From positions 3,871,001-3,935,000 of the forward strand of contig NC_011666.1 in NCBI RefSeq assembly GCF_000021745.1: a stretch of 64,000 bases of DNA, written 5' to 3'. Made by a program: the position numbers and the translations under genes. Shown piece by piece: positions 29,034 through 39,871 of this stretch (positions are counted from its first letter, which is position 1; every line of letters begins with the position of its first letter). Under the pieces are notes generated by a model. It was not told where the DNA came from. It was given only the letters and a program-made list of their open reading frames with translations, and did no database searches. The stretch is from Methylocella silvestris BL2 (GTDB lineage Bacteria; Pseudomonadota; Alphaproteobacteria; Rhizobiales; Beijerinckiaceae).

Positions 29034-32000
29034 TTATCCCTGACCGAACCGGCCCGAGGCATGCGCCAGCATGGTGTAGACCATGCCGGTTTCGGAGGCG
29101 AGATAGTTCTGCGTCATGGCGGCGTCGGCGCCGTCGCGATCGAGTTCGTTGAGCAGCCGTTCAAATTCCTGCACATAACGGTCGATCGTCGCGCGGAACT
29201 CGGGATTGAGCCGGTAGCGCCGGCGCACCTCATCGAAGGTCTGGCGGCCCCGGCCGACATAGATTTGCTCGAAGAAGGGTCGCGGCTCGCCGCGGCGATA
29301 GCGATCCCACGCCTCGGCGAAGGCGTCGGGGTCGATCATTCCGGCGATGTCGAGCGAGATCGCTTCGAGCGGCCTGGTGTTTTGCGTTGTGGTCGCGGGC
29401 GGAGAACTTATCGGCGCCGGCGCGAGGGCCTTCGGCCGCAGATCACGCAGAGGGCGCGCGGGCGCGGTCTCTTCGGTCGAGGCGCGCGCGAGCAGGTCCG
29501 AGAGCCATCCGCTGCGCTCAGTAGGCGCCGGATTTTGCGGGCGGCGCGGCTCGATCGGCGCCGGCGGCTCGGATGCCCGCGCGGGCTCTTCCGGACGAAC
29601 TGGCGGCGACGGGCGGCGCGCCGGCGCGACGCTGGGCCGTTCGGCTGGCGCAGGCGCCGCCGAGACGTCGAGCGAACGGCCGGAGCGGGTGACGATGTCG
29701 CTCAATTCCTTCAGCGCCTTGATTTCGTCGGCGACGATCTTTCGCATCGACGCGGCCTGCTGCGCCGTTTCCTGCGGCAGTTCGGCGACGCTCGTCTTCA
29801 AGAGTTCGCGCGTCGTCGCGAGTTCGTCCTGGATGGTCCGCGCCATGTCGCGCAGGTCGCTGACCGCCGACTGGAAGCGCTCCGAGCTCTGGCTGAAGAA
29901 GCCGTCGATTTCGGCGTTGGCCTCCAGGCAGGCGAGCCGCATCGCCTCAGCGGCGCGTTCGCGGCCCTCGACGACACTGGCGCGGACGCTGGCCAATTGC
30001 TGGTCTGCCTCGCTGGCGGCGGCTCCGATGCTCTCGGACATAAAGGCGCTGACGTCGCGCGCCCGGCCTTCGACCGTTTCGAAGGCCTGCTCCATATATC
30101 CCGAGAAGGCGCTCAGCATCGTTTCAAAATCGCGACGGCGCAGATCCAGCGCGCCGATCAGCGTTTCGAGCGAGGCGCGGCGCGCGCCGAGGGATTGATC
30201 GAGTTGGTCCTGCGAGCGGACGAGATCGTCTGCGGAAGAAGCGATGCTGTCCCGGTGCGCCGCGATCGTTTCGGCAAGGCCGCCCGCCTCGCGCACCGTT
30301 TCGCTGGCGGCTTCGTTCAGCCGCGCGACTTCGCCCGAAACGGCGGCGAGCACGGTCCGGAATTCATCCATGCGCCGGCCGAGCGTCGTCTCGACGCCGG
30401 CAAAATTGAGGTTTGCGCTCGAGATCTGCTCCTGCAGCGAGGCGCTGCCGGCGACGAGGCGGTCGATCACTTCATTCATTTCCGCGCCGAGCTTGCCATT
30501 GGCGTCGATCAGCGCGCCGAGCGATGCGGAGGCGCCGGCCTCGAAAGCGTCGCGCAGATGCGCCGCCGAGCGGTCGATGGCCTCGGCGAGCTCCTCTTGC
30601 TTGGCGCCAAGATGCTGCACGATGGCCGAGCCGCGGCTTTCGATCGTCTGCGTCACAAGATCGCCGACATTCGTCATCTCTTCGGCGATTTCGCCGCCGC
30701 GCGCGGAGAGCGCTGCGACGAGATCGAAGCCGCGCCGGTCGAACAGGTCGCGCAGGCTCTCGGCGCTTTCGAGCAGACCCTGATGCAGAGCTTCGCCGCG
30801 TCCGCCGAGCGCGCCCTCGATATCGGAGAGCCGATCGGCCAGAGCCAGGCTGATCTCATTGACGCGCACGCCGAGCGCGTCGCCGATCTCGCCGGCGCGG
30901 CCGGCAAGGGTCGCGTCGAGATCCTCGGTCGCCTGCGTGAGCAGATCGCGGATTTCGGCCGCCCGTCCCGACAGCGAGGCGGCGACGTGCCCGTGCTCGC
31001 GGTCGAGCGCCGCATTGATGTCGCTTGCATGCTGCCCGAGCGTATCGCCGATTTCGCTCGTGCGGGCCGCGATCGCTTCAGCCACAGCGCGGCCGCGTGA
31101 TTCGAGCTCGCTCGCGGTGAGGTCGAGCCGGCCTGCGATCAGCGTTTCAAATTCCGACACGCGCGTATCGAGCGCCGTCGCGATTGAACGCGCCTGCGCC
31201 GCGAAGGTCGCGTCGATCTCCGCTGCGCGATCCGCCAGGCTTTGCGCCAGAGCGGCGGCGCTGGAGGCGAGCGTAGCCTGGATCTCCCTCGCCTTGCCGT
31301 CGAGGGCGCGGATCACATTGTCGCTGCCTTCGCCCAGCATCCGGGCGAGTTCGCCGGCGCGCGCGCTCAGGGCGGCGTCGAGCGCCGTGGCGCGCGATTC
31401 GAAGCCGGCGTCGAAGCGTTCGGTCAGCGCCTGCAGCGTCTGTCCGATTTCTTGCGCCCGCGCTGCGGTCCGATTTTCGAAGTCGCCGATCTGTCCTTCG
31501 AGCGCCCGCGCCGTTTCGCCGGCGCGCCGGGCCAGCCGTTCGTTGAGATCGCCGCCGCGCACAGTCAGCGTGTTCTCGATCGCGCCAAGACGGTCGGACA
31601 GCGTCGCCGTGAAGCGCTCGGTCTGGTCGCTCAGATTCGAGGCCACCGCGCCGCCATGACCAAGGAACGTCTCCTCGAACATCGCGAGGCGCGAGGACAG
31701 CGCCTCATTGATGCGCTCGCTATGGACGGCAATCGCGTCGATCGCCTGCGAGGCCGTTTCCGTGAAGCGGTCGTTGAGGTCGCCTGCATGGTAGCCGATG
31801 GCGGCCGCGGCCTGCTGCGCCGTGGCGTCGAAGCTTTCCTGCAGCGCCTGGGTCTCGCCGGCGAAAGCCTGCACGGCCTCCTGGCTGCGCGCCGAGAGGT
31901 TCTCGGTCAACTGGCTCGCCTGGATCGTCAGCGTGTTGAAGGCTTCGCCCAACATCAGCGTCAGGCGCTCCTCGAGGCCCGACGTATGGTCGGCGAAGGC

Positions 32001-35000
32001 GGCGAGCGACTGGCTGCCGATCCCTTGCAGACGATCCTGCATCTCATCCGAATAGCCGGACAGCGCGCCGAGCGTCTCGCCAAGCGTCGAAGCCAGCCTT
32101 GTCTGCAACGACTCGGTGTGGCTAGCGAGGGCTCCGAGCGAGCGCTGCGTCGTCGCCTCAAGGCGTTCGTTGACGCGGTCGGTCTGGGCGCCGAGGGTGA
32201 GCAGCGTCTCGCCGACAGTCGCGTTAAGGCGTTGATTTACATCATCCGCATGCTTTGTCAGGGAGCCGAGCGTCTCGCCGACAGCGAGGGCGAGCCGCTC
32301 GCTGAGCGCCTCGGTGCGGGCGCCCAGGGCGTTCGCGGAAATATCCGCGCTCGACGTTAGCCGCGCGCCGATCTCGGCGAGGTGGGCGTCGAGCGCCGCC
32401 AGCGATTCGCTGAGCGTCGCGCGCAGGGCGTCGGTCTGGCTCGTCAGCGCGCCGGCGGAATTGGCGGCGGTCGCTGCGAGCTTCTCGCTGATTTCGGCGG
32501 CGTGGTCGCTCAGCGCGCCGAGCGTCGCCGCGACGGCTCCTGCAAGCCTCTCGCGCAACGCTTCGACCGGAGAGGTCAGCGCGTCGGCCGACTGGCGGGC
32601 GGTCTCGGACAGGCGCGTGCTGACGTCGTCGGTATGTGCGGTGAGGCTGGCGAGCGCCTCGGACAGCGTCGCCTCGAGCCGTTCATGCACGCTTTGGGCG
32701 TGGCCGCTGAAGGCGTTGACCGTGAACTGCGCCGTCGATTCGAGGCGGCCGCTCATCGATTCCGTATGCTGCGTCAGGGCGCCGAGCGTCTCGGCGAGCG
32801 TGTCGTTGAGGCGCTGATGCAGCGCTTCGCTGTGTTCGGCGAAGGCGCCGATGGAATAATGCGCGGTCGCCTCGAGGCGCTCGCTCATCTCGATGGAATG
32901 CTCGTCGAGCGCGCCGACCACGGCGCCGAGTCTTTCGTGCAGCGCGTCCGTCCGTTCGGCGAGCGCGCCCGCCGACAGATCCGCGGTGGCCGCGAGGCGC
33001 CCCGCGATGGCGTCGGAATGCTCGTCGATCGCGGCGACGACGGCGCCAAGGCGCTCCTGCAGCGAATCCGCCTGGCCGGCAAGCGCGCCGGCCGATTGCT
33101 GCGCAGCGGCCTCGACGCGACGGGCGATCTCTTCATTATGCGCCGTCAAAGCGGCGATGGCGGCGCCGAGCCGCTCGCGCAGCGCCTCGGATTGGCCGGC
33201 GACGGCGTCAGCCGACTGTTCCGCAGTCGAGGCGAGCCGTTCGCCGATGGCGTCCGATTTTTCGTTGAGGAGGCTCAGCGCGGCCTCGATGCGCTGCTCC
33301 AGCGCCTGCGTGCGCTCGGCCAGGGTTCCGACCGAGTCGCGCGCGCTCGAAGCCAGTCGGCGGCTGATCTCGCCGGCGTGTTCGTTGACCGTCCTTGCAA
33401 CCGCGCTGAGCCGGTCCTGCAAAGCCGCTGTCTGTTCGGCGAGGGCGCCGACGGAGCTTTCCGAAACCACGGCCAGGCGGCGGCTGATCTCCTCCAGATG
33501 CGCGTCGACCGCGTCAATGGTCGCGCCGAGCTGCGCATGCAACTCATCGGTCCGGCTGGCGAGGGTTTCGGTCTGGTCGCGCGTGCTGTCGGCGATGCGG
33601 CGGGCAATTTCGTCCGACCGTTCGCTGGCCGTGTCGACGGCGGCGGCGAGGCGCTCCTGCAGCGTCTGCGTTTGGGCGGCGAGTGCGCCGGCCGATTCCT
33701 GCGCGCTGGCGGCGAGGCGGCGGCTGATCGAATTCGAATGATCGTCGAGGGCGTTGATCGCGGCGTTGAGACGTTCGTGCAAAGATTCGGTCTGACTGAC
33801 GAAAGCGTCGAGCGAATGCTCGCTCAACGCGCCGAGCCGTCCCCCGAGATCCTGGGCATGGCGGTCCAGCGCTTCGAGCGTCGCGCCGATCTGATGCTGC
33901 AGGCTCTCCGCATGATCGCCGAGCAGGGCGGCGGAGCGGCGCGAGGACGCGTCGAGCTCTTCGGCGACCAGCCCGGAGCGGTCCGCGAGCGCGCCGAGGG
34001 TTTCCTCGACCGTCGCCGCCAGCCGCGTATGCAGCGTGTCCAGCGTTTCCGAAAGCCGCTGCTGCAATCCTTCGGTCTGATCGCCGAACAGGGCGGCCGA
34101 GCGGCGCGAGGAGGCGTCTAGTCCGGCGGCCACTTGTTCGGAGCGTTCGGCGAGTGCGCCGAGCGTGTCGTCGATCGTCGCGGTCAGCCTTTCATGCAGC
34201 GCTTCGGAGCGGCCGGCGAAATCCGTCGCCGCCTGTTCGGCGGCAGAATCCAGCCGTTCGCTCATGAACGCCGAATGATCGTTGAGCGCGCCAAGCGTGC
34301 TTTCGAGCGTCGAGGCGAGCTGCTCGCTCAGCTGCTCGCTGCGGCCGGCAAAAGCGGCGATGGCGTCATCGGCAGTCAATGACAGATGCGTATGGACGCG
34401 GTTGGCGTGATCGTCGAGACGCCTGACCGTTTCCTCGACCGAATGGGCGAGGCTTCCGCGCAGGCTCTCGGTATGCGCTGACAGGGTCGCAGCGGTCGAT
34501 TCGGCGACCGTTAGAAGATTTCGCTGCAAGTCGCCGCCGTTGCGGTCGAATTCCGACTGCAGGCGGCCGCCGCCCGCTTCGAACAGCGCGACCAGGGATT
34601 GGCCCGACTGGTCGAGCGTCTCGCGCGCGGAGCTGACGCGTTCCGCGATCATTCGGCTGAAGCGTTCGCCGGCTTCCGCGAGGTGGTCGCCGAGCGCGCC
34701 GCCCTGAACCGCCACCACCTCATGCAGGCGCCCGCTTGTTTCCTCAAGCCGCGCTGCGAGGCTGTCGCCGCGCGAGGACACGGTGTCGGCAATGCCCGCG
34801 CCGACGACGGCGAGCCGCTGGGAGAGGGAATCTCCCCGCGCGCCAAGATCGGCGGCGAGCGCTTCCTGAGCGTCTCTCAGCCGGGCGTTGATCTCGGCGA
34901 GGCGCTGGTCGAGCGTCTGCGCGACGCTGGCGCTCGCCTGCGCAAGATCGGCGGTCGCCGCCTCGCCGCGCTGGGTCAGCCGGCCGACGAGGTCGTTGCC

Positions 35001-36017
35001 GTGGTTGGAGAGGCTCTCGATCAGATCGTCGCGGCCGCGGCTGAGCGCATTTGTGATCTCCTCGCCCTTGGCGTTCAGCGACGCACCGACTTCGGCCGCC
35101 GCCGCGCCGACGCGCTCGGAAAACCGCGTCGAGACCGTCTCGATATCGCGCGAGACGGCCTCATGGGTCTGGGAAATCGCCCCGCGGACGCGGTCGGCGT
35201 TGGCGAGCACGGAGTCCCGCTCCGCCGCGAGCTCGTCAATCAGGGCGCGAACGCGCCGCTCATTATCGGAATAGGAGCGTTCCAGATTGGAGACTTCGGA
35301 CCGCACCAGCGTCTCGAGCTCGCCGGCGCGGGCCAGCGCCCGTTCGATGCCGTCGCCCATCGAGGCGACCTCGCGCCGGATCGCCTGCGACAGCGTCACC
35401 ATCTGTTCGGTCGCCGCCGTCTCCGGCGACGCGAGCCGCAGCGCGACTTCGGTCATAGAGCGGGCGGTGACCCGCATCTCCTGGGCGCGTCGGATCATCA
35501 TCGCGGTGATGAAGAAGAACACGACCGGTCCGGCAATTGTCAGGAAATAAAGCGCGCCGACCGGAAGGGTCGAGCCCTCCGGGCCGGCAAACAGCGCCTC
35601 GCGGTGGGCCAGCAGATAGCCGAGAGTCAGCGCGACCCAGGCGAGCGACGCGATCGCGGCGACGATGGTCGGGGTCCGGCTCGGCCGCGCCTGAAGCTTG
35701 CGCAGCATCTCGCCGGCCGAATGGCGGTCGTCATTGGCGGGCGATGCGCTGCGCCGGATCTGGCCGGAGGAGGCTTCGGCGACGGCCGCAGCAAAGCTCG
35801 ATCCCGGCGAGGGCAGCAGCGGGTCTTCGCTGGTTGAAGGCATGCGCGGCCCATTGCCGCGAAGGGCTGGCTTTTCGCTGTGGCTTGCCTCCGCAGCCGC
35901 ATCGACCGAGGGCTCCTCCGAAGCTCCAAAGGGATCGCCGCCGCGCAGGTTCAGCGCTTCTTCGATGGCAAGAAGCGCCTCCGCAGCCGGATCGTGGATT
36001 TTGGGAGAGCGCGCCAT
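29034..36017 (-). CDS. GPR/RgsE-like giant polar-growth membrane protein
   Basis: A 2327-residue protein. It has a charged N-terminus (about 1-115), two membrane helices (about 117-137 and 153-174), then about 1800 residues of helical coiled-coil, apolipoprotein-like repeats. A Pro-rich linker (about 2140-2220) and a conserved C-terminal domain of about 100 residues (LDIAGMIDPDAFAEAWDRYR, then YVGRGRQTFDEVRRRYRLN) close it. This architecture matches Agrobacterium GPR (growth pole ring protein) and Sinorhizobium RgsE, which organise unipolar growth. The central part has 40- or 44-residue repeats with HERL and SERL signatures. AGAGGA precedes the ATG at about 6 bases. The assignment is by architecture; repeats make simple similarity unreliable. 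Confidence 0.85.
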   Translation of the reverse strand: MARSPKIHDPAAEALLAIEEALNLRGGDPFGASEEPSVDAAAEASHSEKPALRGNGPRMPSTSEDPLLPSPGSSFAAAVAEASSGQIRRSASPANDDRHSAGEMLRKLQARPSRTPTIVAAIASLAWVALTLGYLLAHREALFAGPEGSTLPVGALYFLTIAGPVVFFFITAMMIRRAQEMRVTARSMTEVALRLASPETAATEQMVTLSQAIRREVASMGDGIERALARAGELETLVRSEVSNLERSYSDNERRVRALIDELAAERDSVLANADRVRGAISQTHEAVSRDIETVSTRFSERVGAAAAEVGASLNAKGEEITNALSRGRDDLIESLSNHGNDLVGRLTQRGEAATADLAQASASVAQTLDQRLAEINARLRDAQEALAADLGARGDSLSQRLAVVGAGIADTVSSRGDSLAARLEETSGRLHEVVAVQGGALGDHLAEAGERFSRMIAERVSSARETLDQSGQSLVALFEAGGGRLQSEFDRNGGDLQRNLLTVAESTAATLSAHTESLRGSLAHSVEETVRRLDDHANRVHTHLSLTADDAIAAFAGRSEQLSEQLASTLESTLGALNDHSAFMSERLDSAAEQAATDFAGRSEALHERLTATIDDTLGALAERSEQVAAGLDASSRRSAALFGDQTEGLQQRLSETLDTLHTRLAATVEETLGALADRSGLVAEELDASSRRSAALLGDHAESLQHQIGATLEALDRHAQDLGGRLGALSEHSLDAFVSQTESLHERLNAAINALDDHSNSISRRLAASAQESAGALAAQTQTLQERLAAAVDTASERSDEIARRIADSTRDQTETLASRTDELHAQLGATIDAVDAHLEEISRRLAVVSESSVGALAEQTAALQDRLSAVARTVNEHAGEISRRLASSARDSVGTLAERTQALEQRIEAALSLLNEKSDAIGERLASTAEQSADAVAGQSEALRERLGAAIAALTAHNEEIARRVEAAAQQSAGALAGQADSLQERLGAVVAAIDEHSDAIAGRLAATADLSAGALAERTDALHERLGAVVGALDEHSIEMSERLEATAHYSIGAFAEHSEALHQRLNDTLAETLGALTQHTESMSGRLESTAQFTVNAFSGHAQSVHERLEATLSEALASLTAHTDDVSTRLSETARQSADALTSPVEALRERLAGAVAATLGALSDHAAEISEKLAATAANSAGALTSQTDALRATLSESLAALDAHLAEIGARLTSSADISANALGARTEALSERLALAVGETLGSLTKHADDVNQRLNATVGETLLTLGAQTDRVNERLEATTQRSLGALASHTESLQTRLASTLGETLGALSGYSDEMQDRLQGIGSQSLAAFADHTSGLEERLTLMLGEAFNTLTIQASQLTENLSARSQEAVQAFAGETQALQESFDATAQQAAAAIGYHAGDLNDRFTETASQAIDAIAVHSERINEALSSRLAMFEETFLGHGGAVASNLSDQTERFTATLSDRLGAIENTLTVRGGDLNERLARRAGETARALEGQIGDFENRTAARAQEIGQTLQALTERFDAGFESRATALDAALSARAGELARMLGEGSDNVIRALDGKAREIQATLASSAAALAQSLADRAAEIDATFAAQARSIATALDTRVSEFETLIAGRLDLTASELESRGRAVAEAIAARTSEIGDTLGQHASDINAALDREHGHVAASLSGRAAEIRDLLTQATEDLDATLAGRAGEIGDALGVRVNEISLALADRLSDIEGALGGRGEALHQGLLESAESLRDLFDRRGFDLVAALSARGGEIAEEMTNVGDLVTQTIESRGSAIVQHLGAKQEELAEAIDRSAAHLRDAFEAGASASLGALIDANGKLGAEMNEVIDRLVAGSASLQEQISSANLNFAGVETTLGRRMDEFRTVLAAVSGEVARLNEAASETVREAGGLAETIAAHRDSIASSADDLVRSQDQLDQSLGARRASLETLIGALDLRRRDFETMLSAFSGYMEQAFETVEGRARDVSAFMSESIGAAASEADQQLASVRASVVEGRERAAEAMRLACLEANAEIDGFFSQSSERFQSAVSDLRDMARTIQDELATTRELLKTSVAELPQETAQQAASMRKIVADEIKALKELSDIVTRSGRSLDVSAAPAPAERPSVAPARRPSPPVRPEEPARASEPPAPIEPRRPQNPAPTERSGWLSDLLARASTEETAPARPLRDLRPKALAPAPISSPPATTTQNTRPLEAISLDIAGMIDPDAFAEAWDRYRRGEPRPFFEQIYVGRGRQTFDEVRRRYRLNPEFRATIDRYVQEFERLLNELDRDGADAAMTQNYLASETGMVYTMLAHASGRFGQG
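32100..34400 (-). repeat. Internal tandem repeats of the GPR-like gene
   Basis: Coding repeats of about 40 or 44 codons (120 or 132 bp) in a long array. Each encodes a unit of the form GALAERTDALHERLGAVV..., then a DEHS-type turn and SERLEAT. The 44-residue form adds an ETLG step, consistent with 11-residue coiled-coil periodicity. Boundaries are approximate. The DNA similarity between units could allow recombination between repeats. Confidence 0.6.
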
Positions 36018-36493
36018 CTGGTTCCTCTTCTAAGACATTCACGAGGGCGTTTAAGGTCTAGCGGCGGTCGAGCAGCGCAACGCAGGCGTAAAGTTAATTA
36101 AGTCTTACTTTACATCCACATCCGATGGATTCAAACCGAAGCTCGAAAGCGACTGAAAACATCGTTAACGCGGCAGCCGCCACCCTCGGGCGAGGGCATG
36201 AAAAGGGGCGCGCCGCCATCGCCATGCGTCGGCCTGATTGTGGCGTTGTTGCGACGATGCGGTTGGACGGTCGCCGCCGCTGAGCGGCTGCCTGAGCCTT
36301 GACTGCCGGGGCGGCGCGCTTCCTTTATTCGGCTGTTGCAGGATCGATTATTCCGGCCTTGCAGGATCGGCGAACTTCGGCCATGAACTGCGGCTGAAAG
36401 ATTAGACCTTAGTCCTTGTCCGAGGCCGGATCATTTGCGGGACGCCGCTGGCGTCCGGAATTTCTCCGCCGCAACAGAGCTTAAGCGACATTC
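36018..36493. other. Intergenic region upstream of GPR-like and ferredoxin genes
   Basis: 476 bp separating divergent genes. An AT-rich patch at 36090-36115 contains TTAA-N7-TTAC at 36094-36108, close to the CtrA recognition pattern TTAA-N7-TTAA(C). A CtrA site would make sense for a cell-cycle-timed polar growth gene, but a single near-match is weak evidence. The rest is GC-rich without gene or strong hairpin. Confidence 0.35.
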
Positions 36494-36814
36494 ATGCCGA
36501 AAATAACTTTCGTCGACTCGCTCGGCGAAGCCCGCACCGTCGACGCGGAAGTGGGCTCGACCGTGATGGAGGCCGCGATCCGCAACGCCATTCCCGAGAT
36601 CGCCGCCGAGTGCGGCGGCGGCTGCGCCTGCGCGACCTGCCATGTCTATGTCGACGACCCTTGGGGGAAGCTGACCGGCAAGGCCTCCGATCAGGAAGAA
36701 GACATGCTAGACTTCGCCTATGCGGTGCAGCCGAATTCGCGGCTTTCCTGCCAGATCACGGTGACGGAAGAGCTCGACGGCCTGCATGTGACGACGCCCG
36801 ACCGTCAGGGTTAG
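36494..36814 (+). CDS. [2Fe-2S] ferredoxin, adrenodoxin type
   Basis: A 106-residue electron carrier. The cluster ligands follow the adrenodoxin/Isc-Fdx pattern C-x5-C-x2-C (AECGGGCACATCHVYVDD, residues about 38-55) with the fourth Cys in SRLSCQITV near residue 86. DQEEDMLDFAY is the acidic segment that binds reductase and partner proteins. Such ferredoxins serve Fe-S assembly or monooxygenases. Here a ferredoxin-NADP reductase gene follows 218 bp downstream on the same strand, a natural redox partner. No Isc or Suf gene is next to it. Confidence 0.92.
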   Translation: MPKITFVDSLGEARTVDAEVGSTVMEAAIRNAIPEIAAECGGGCACATCHVYVDDPWGKLTGKASDQEEDMLDFAYAVQPNSRLSCQITVTEELDGLHVTTPDRQG

Positions 36815-36954
36815 CCCCGATTTGCGGATTGGCGGCGTGCTCTTGAAAGACCTGCGCCGGCCGAAGCCGCCGCCACGTGGCGATTTGCAACGCGGGCAAG
36901 CTGCGGCTAGAGCATGCCTCAAAGAGGATCACGCGCCGAATTTCTGATGTTTAA

Positions 36955-38070
<1,116 letters not shown>

Positions 38071-38100
38071 CGCCGCGGGCGTTACGCCGAAGGGGCCGCC

Positions 38101-38604
38101 ATGAACCGGATCGCGCTTTATACCGGCTCCTTCGATCCGTTGACCAACGGCCATCTTGATGTGATCACGAGCGCCGCCTCCATCTGCGACGAACTCGTCG
38201 TCGGCATTGGCGCGCACCCGTCCAAGGCGCCCTTGTTCAGCGTCGACGAGCGCGCCGCGCTGATCGACCGATCGTGCCGGGATTTTCTCAAAGAGCGCTC
38301 CTGCCGCCTGTCCGTGCAGCCGTTTTTCGGCCTCGCCGTCGAGGCGGCGCGGGCGGCTGGGGCGCGGATATTGATCCGCGGCCTGCGCAATGGCTCTGAC
38401 TTCGACTACGAAGCGCAGATGGCCGGCATGAACGCGGCGATGGCGCCGGAGATCCGGACTGTGTTTTTCGTGGCCTCGCCGGGGGTCGGCCACATTACGG
38501 CGACACTGGTGCGCCAGATCGCCGCGATGGGGGGAGACGTCTCGCATTTCGTGCCGCAGCCCGTGCTGCGCGCGCTCGAGGCAAAAAGCAAAACGGACGG
38601 CTGA
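38101..38604 (+). CDS. coaD: Phosphopantetheine adenylyltransferase
   Basis: Catalyses the penultimate step of coenzyme A synthesis, joining AMP to 4'-phosphopantetheine. The 167-residue protein opens with the nucleotidyltransferase signature [18 protein letters not shown] (the T/HxGH motif). It carries [19 protein letters not shown] and a C-terminal helix [19 protein letters not shown] in place of the usual SSS-x-VRE motif. Length matches the family. It lies 30 bp after the reductase gene and 29 bp before a cyclophilin gene, so it probably belongs to a run of co-oriented housekeeping genes ending at the GST gene. Confidence 0.95.
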   Translation: MNRIALYTGSFDPLTNGHLDVITSAASICDELVVGIGAHPSKAPLFSVDERAALIDRSCRDFLKERSCRLSVQPFFGLAVEAARAAGARILIRGLRNGSDFDYEAQMAGMNAAMAPEIRTVFFVASPGVGHITATLVRQIAAMGGDVSHFVPQPVLRALEAKSKTDG

Positions 38605-38633
38605 CGTTCGTCAAAAACAGGGACCGGAATCCA

Positions 38634-39194
38634 ATGATGCTGAACCGATTGATTGCAGGCCTCAGCCTGGCGTTGACGCTTCTGGCGGCGGGCGCTCCCG
38701 CGCGCGCGCAAGACCTCAAGGACACTGTCTACCTCGACACCAAGGATGGGCGGATCACGATCCAGTTGCGCCCTGATCTTGCGCCAAAGCATGTCGCGCA
38801 GATCGAGGCGCTGACCAAACAGGGATTTTACGACGGGATCGTGTTCCACCGCGTGATCGATGGATTCATGGCGCAGACCGGCGACCCGACCGGCACCGGC
38901 GCGGGCGGCTCGAAGCTGCCGAACATCAAGGCTGAATTCTCCAACGAGCCCTTCGTGCGCGGCACGGTCGGAATGGCGCGCTCGCAGGACCCGGATTCGG
39001 CCAATTCGCAATTCTTCATCACCTTTGCCGACGCCTCTTTCCTGAACAAGAATTACACCGTCGTCGGCAAAGTCGTCTCCGGCATGGACGTCGTTGACAA
39101 GATCAAGAAGGGCTCGAAAGCCGACAATGGCGCCGTGACCGCGCCCGACAAGATCGTCAAGATGCAGATGGCGAGCGACGCCGCCAAGAAATAA
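38634..39194 (+). CDS. Periplasmic cyclophilin-type peptidyl-prolyl isomerase
   Basis: Assists folding of exported proteins by cis-trans isomerisation of Xaa-Pro bonds. The 186-residue protein has a Sec signal (MMLNRLIAGLSLALTLLAAG, cleavage near ARAQ at residue 25). The compact bacterial cyclophilin domain follows, with FYDGIVFHRVIDGFMAQTGD, GTVGMARSQDPDSANSQFFI and NKNYTVVGKVVSGMDVVDKI. The catalytic Arg in FHRV and the QFF motif are present. A second, cytoplasmic cyclophilin lies immediately downstream and is highly similar, suggesting tandem duplication with loss or gain of the signal. Confidence 0.93.
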   Translation: MMLNRLIAGLSLALTLLAAGAPARAQDLKDTVYLDTKDGRITIQLRPDLAPKHVAQIEALTKQGFYDGIVFHRVIDGFMAQTGDPTGTGAGGSKLPNIKAEFSNEPFVRGTVGMARSQDPDSANSQFFITFADASFLNKNYTVVGKVVSGMDVVDKIKKGSKADNGAVTAPDKIVKMQMASDAAKK

Positions 39195-39372
39195 GGCGCG
39201 CGCCGGTTTGCCTTTGGCGCCGGTTTACCTTGGCGAGCGCATCGGCTATGTGATCGCCAAAGGCGGCCGCCGCCAAATCTTCGCGCGGCCGCCGCTCTCT
39301 TCACCCGCCGCGCCATCATCAGGCGATTTCCTGTCGCCGTCGCGCCTCTCATTTCTCATGCAGGAGTTTCCC

Positions 39373-39828
39373 ATGACGGAAGCCGGCAACACCCTCACCC
39401 TCGAGACCACCAAAGGTCCGGTCGTCATCGAGATGCGGCCGGATCTCGCGCCAGGTCACGTCGCCCATATCAAGAAACTGGTCGAAGAAAAATTTTACGA
39501 CGGCGTCGTATTTCATCGCGTGATCGACGGTTTCATGGCCCAGACCGGCTGCCCGCATGGGACCGGCACGGGCGGATCGAAATATCCGAACATCAAGGCG
39601 GAATTCAACGCCGAGCCGCATGTTCGCGGCGTCGTCTCCATGGCGCGGGCGCAGGATCCGAACTCCGCCAATTCGCAATTCTTCATCGTCTTCAACGACG
39701 CCCGCTTCCTCGACAAGCAATATACGGTTTGGGGCAAGGTCGTCAGCGGCATGGAGAATGTCGATAAGATCAAGCGCGGCGAACCCGTGCGCGATCCGGA
39801 CAAAATCATCAGCGCTGCCTTGAGCTGA
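39373..39828 (+). CDS. ppiB: Cytoplasmic cyclophilin-type peptidyl-prolyl isomerase
   Basis: A 151-residue cyclophilin without a signal peptide. The start ATG 39373 (MTEAGNTLTLETTKGPVVIE) is set by AGGAG six bases upstream. It has FYDGVVFHRVIDGFMAQTGC, GTGTGGSKYPNIKAEFN, GVVSMARAQDPNSANSQFFI and QYTVWGKVVSGMENVDKIKR, giving a complete catalytic set. It closely resembles the preceding exported cyclophilin, the two forming a tandem pair that serves periplasm and cytoplasm. queA follows 43 bp downstream. Confidence 0.94.
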   Translation: MTEAGNTLTLETTKGPVVIEMRPDLAPGHVAHIKKLVEEKFYDGVVFHRVIDGFMAQTGCPHGTGTGGSKYPNIKAEFNAEPHVRGVVSMARAQDPNSANSQFFIVFNDARFLDKQYTVWGKVVSGMENVDKIKRGEPVRDPDKIISAALS

Positions 39829-39871
39829 GTTTTTGGCCGCCCGGCGCAGCGCGGCCTGACGGCCATCGCGC

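Noticed and set aside
28995-34382. Long plus-strand open frames (up to about 700 codons) opposite the giant gene
   Set aside because: They mirror the repeats of the GPR-like gene on the other strand. They are Arg/Ala/Gly-rich with no recognisable domain or start signals.
32100-34400. Periodic DNA repeats suggesting a CRISPR array
   Set aside because: The units encode in-frame protein repeats of 40/44 codons and diverge gradually. There are no constant repeats with unique spacers.
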